DNA of 7,082 nucleotides from NCBI GenBank assembly GCA_029262975.1, contig JAJCYJ010000490.1, positions 1 through 7,082 of the forward strand. Reading direction: 5' to 3'. The position numbers and the translations under genes were made by a program. Below are positions 4,916 to 7,082 of the stretch, piece after piece (the stretch's first letter is position 1; every line of letters begins with the position of its first letter). Origin of the DNA: Saprospiraceae bacterium. Lineage in GTDB: Bacteria > Bacteroidota > Bacteroidia > Chitinophagales > Saprospiraceae. The notes beneath the pieces are model-generated. The model did not search any database. It was given only the letters and a program-made list of their open reading frames with translations, and had not been told where the DNA came from.

Positions 4916-7082
4916 TTAAATAATGAGTTGAGATCCAGCTTGAGCTGTAAAAAGCCCATCTTCATCAATTGTGAAGTTTTTGGAAAAAATATTCATGGTT
5001 CCCATATTTTGAATAGTCAGTTGACCGCCACTTTGTATGGATATGTTATAAGCATGACCAATTTGCCCTGCGGAAATTATTGGACTATTGGCAACATCCG
5101 GAATTACAATAGGACTAATGCATGTAGGTACGAATCCTGTACTCCAATTATTTGGTTCCATCCAATCAGAATTGATAGATCCTACCCATGTATTTATATC
5201 AATGGGTGCGACATTTAAAAACAAAACTTGCCCATCATGGTCGGATGAACGAAGCGGCGATGTTTCGTCGTCGATAAGAGTTACAGCGGCATCTGCATTT
5301 CCACGACCATATCTAAAATCCCTGATAACAGAATTGAGCGTTGTGGATGTCAATGTATGATCAAGTGCCTGGGCATTGCCCTGAAATATAAAAGAGTAGC
5401 GATCTTTGACATCAAGACTTAATGTCTGATTAATCAGGTTAGGATGCACAAGATCATCACCACTTAACTGATTTTCCATTGATACAAAGTCACCACTAAT
5501 CTGTCCAACCACATCCACAAATCCATCAGTAAACTGAAAAGCATTGAAGTCCCCTGTTACAACAAGTCCAACACCTGTTGACTGGATAAGATTTGCTTTC
5601 GCCGCAATAGACTGAGCTTGTTCCAGGCGTTTCGTCCGGATACGTACCGCTTCTGGACCGTCTATTCCTGCCAATGATCGGTTATGTACGCCAAGAACAG
5701 CTATCGGTAAAGTAGTTTCTCCATTATAAAGGAATTGACCTTCGAGCAACAGTGGTGGCCGGTCGTGGAGAATGTCATCTTCAAGAGTTATTGGATTAAA
5801 ATAGGTTTCTGTTAAACCCAATTGAGTGATCCCATTGATTTGTACTAGATCCTCGCGGACAAGAAAGCCTATGTCAATTGTCCCGGGATCGTTTCCTTCC
5901 ATCAAATGTACTGAGTATACTACACTGGGATCAATGGCTGTTATGTCTGTGGCCAAATCCTGAAGAACATCAAGTTTTTCGGCTTCTTGTACAGCCAGAA
6001 TATCGGGTGCCCGGAGCACTTCCATTATGTATTTGACAATCTTCGTTCGACGGCGCATGTACTCTACGGTGCTAACTACAACATCATCTCTCGCTCCACC
6101 TTGAAAGTTAATACTTTGTGGGTCGTCAATATCGTCGAAGAGTCTAAAGAGATTCAGGGATCCTATGATGGCATTACCAACTTGCCGTTCCGGAACAGCC
6201 ACAGGTAGATTTATAGGTGTGGTGGTTAATTCATTGGGCCAAAACTCGTATCCTCCAAACTCATAACCCAATACACCCCGGGCATCGAATGACGAACCTG
6301 CTGGAATAATTTCATTCATTAATCCAAGCTTGTCTACATCGAGTTCAAAGACTTCAGGATTGCCGTCCCATGTTGGAATAGGTAATCCGAGTCCGGGATA
6401 AGCTACACCCGGCTCTCGCAAGGCACGATCAGACCCAGCTACTATGTGGATCTCTGCTATACTATCACCACCAAATCTTAGGTTTGGTCCAGAAACACTG
6501 CCATCTATAATCTCAATGTACATTGCCTCGAAACATTCAAAGTTATTAACACTGCAACTTGGTATCGCCGGGTCAGGGGATGGTGTCATCGAATCAAAAA
6601 TCGTTGGTAGCGGCAATGTACCCGGTCCATCAATCGAAACACTCGATCCAAATGCGAATTGAGTAAATTCAAAAAACTCTTCTATCTGACCTGTGATATC
6701 CACCTGGTCACCAATAACGACAGTCGGCGCGGTACCGGTGAATACAAAGATGCCGTCGGATGTATTGACATCATTGTCAGATCGGGCAGTAGGTGTCTGA
6801 ATCACAAAACCATCAGATCTAATTGCGGTAACGACATTATCCTCGGTTGTAACCATTTTGTCGACAAGGGGTGAGCTGAGCCCGGAACCCTGAATCTCAT
6901 AAATTTCCGCCATAATTGGAAAACCAGGGCCAGGTGATCCGATATCACTGCCTCCATTACCACCGAGGGCAATGCTACTGTATGCGTCAAAAGCTGGTGT
7001 ACTCACACCAATCGAACTTAGTGCCCAATTTGATCCGTCATTGCCATCTGCACTCAAATCCGTCAGATAGATTGATCCGAAG
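4916..7082 (-). CDS. Secreted EEP-family nuclease (ExeM/NucH-like), N-terminus beyond window
   Basis: The minus-strand frame is open from the right edge to the TAA at 4916-4918, giving 721 visible residues. Residue numbers here count from the TTG at 7057, only a convenient in-frame codon; the real start lies outside. In order: the tail of a Gly/Ser-rich domain, possibly lamin-tail-like (1-48); an OB-fold-like region with SDGFVIQT and GDQVDITGQ (about 50-135); a linker with Cys168 and Cys175; a second OB-like end (FDARGVLGYEFGG, 257-269); then the EEP domain (295-617). Expected metal and catalytic motifs are present: SLNLF (Asn302), ILAVQEAE (Glu358), GVHNRS (His458), VVTGDFNAF (Asp503, Asn505), LDHTLTS (Asp566, His567) and RSSDHDGQ (Asp606, His607). 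These fit a metal-dependent extracellular DNase or phosphodiesterase used on external DNA. The last 90 residues form a WVGSINSDW...NNWSTG module common in Bacteroidota surface proteins. No type IX secretion tail is seen before the stop. Confidence 0.88.
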   Translation of the reverse strand, partial: FGSIYLTDLSADGNDGSNWALSSIGVSTPAFDAYSSIALGGNGGSDIGSPGPGFPIMAEIYEIQGSGLSSPLVDKMVTTEDNVVTAIRSDGFVIQTPTARSDNDVNTSDGIFVFTGTAPTVVIGDQVDITGQIEEFFEFTQFAFGSSVSIDGPGTLPLPTIFDSMTPSPDPAIPSCSVNNFECFEAMYIEIIDGSVSGPNLRFGGDSIAEIHIVAGSDRALREPGVAYPGLGLPIPTWDGNPEVFELDVDKLGLMNEIIPAGSSFDARGVLGYEFGGYEFWPNELTTTPINLPVAVPERQVGNAIIGSLNLFRLFDDIDDPQSINFQGGARDDVVVSTVEYMRRRTKIVKYIMEVLRAPDILAVQEAEKLDVLQDLATDITAIDPSVVYSVHLMEGNDPGTIDIGFLVREDLVQINGITQLGLTETYFNPITLEDDILHDRPPLLLEGQFLYNGETTLPIAVLGVHNRSLAGIDGPEAVRIRTKRLEQAQSIAAKANLIQSTGVGLVVTGDFNAFQFTDGFVDVVGQISGDFVSMENQLSGDDLVHPNLINQTLSLDVKDRYSFIFQGNAQALDHTLTSTTLNSVIRDFRYGRGNADAAVTLIDDETSPLRSSDHDGQVLFLNVAPIDINTWVGSINSDWMEPNNWSTGFVPTCISPIVIPDVANSPIISAGQIGHAYNISIQSGGQLTIQNMGTMNIFSKNFTIDEDGLFTAQAGSQLII

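Noticed and set aside
4928..6874. Several plus-strand frames opposite the nuclease gene
   Set aside because: They are antisense shadows of the nuclease frame, with no recognisable product or initiation signal.
4916..7057. Taking the TTG at 7057 as the true start of the nuclease
   Set aside because: The frame stays open for eight more codons to the window edge (FGSIYLTD), there is no signal peptide at the TTG, and the sequence there is mid-domain. The gene starts outside the window.
1..7082. A functional link between the nuclease and the phosphorylase through phosphate supply
   Set aside because: The nuclease and sugar genes are separated by about 380 bases with likely transcript-end structures, and nothing in the sequence supports a shared pathway.

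Overview
The window looks like Bacteroidota DNA. The clues are moderate to low GC, A-rich tracts rather than Shine-Dalgarno motifs before start codons, a match to the Bacteroidota promoter consensus, and protein architectures typical of that phylum: a large phosphorylase-like glycoside hydrolase, and a secreted nuclease ending in a 'W-x-G...DW...NW' module. I cannot name the genus. A free-living polysaccharide user is an inference.

All convincing genes lie on the minus strand, so the window reads from right to left. From 7082 to 4916 is the 3' part of a large secreted endonuclease/exonuclease/phosphatase (EEP) family nuclease of the ExeM/NucH kind; its start lies beyond the right edge. A gap of about 380 bases with no full gene follows (4533-4915), holding hairpins and one promoter-like site facing the plus strand. 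At 4416-4532 is a 38-codon reading frame whose product looks like the first transmembrane helix of an MFS sugar porter. It stops abruptly and overlaps the next start codon in an ATGA arrangement, so I read it as the stump of a deleted transporter gene. From 4419 to 3166 is a 417-residue secreted clan GH-A (GH2-like) glycosidase with both catalytic glutamates. After 33 bases comes a cytoplasmic phosphorylase-like protein of at least 1044 residues (3132 to 1), related to GH94/GH149/GH161, whose C-terminus runs off the left edge.

The last three elements form a plausible sugar-use operon. An exported glycosidase would trim a beta-glucan or similar oligosaccharide, a porter would import it, and the phosphorylase would split it with phosphate to give a sugar 1-phosphate. 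Here the porter survives only as its first helix, so import must depend on another transporter or the pathway is impaired. The nuclease is probably a separate transcription unit. No RNA genes, CRISPR arrays or insertion sequences were found.
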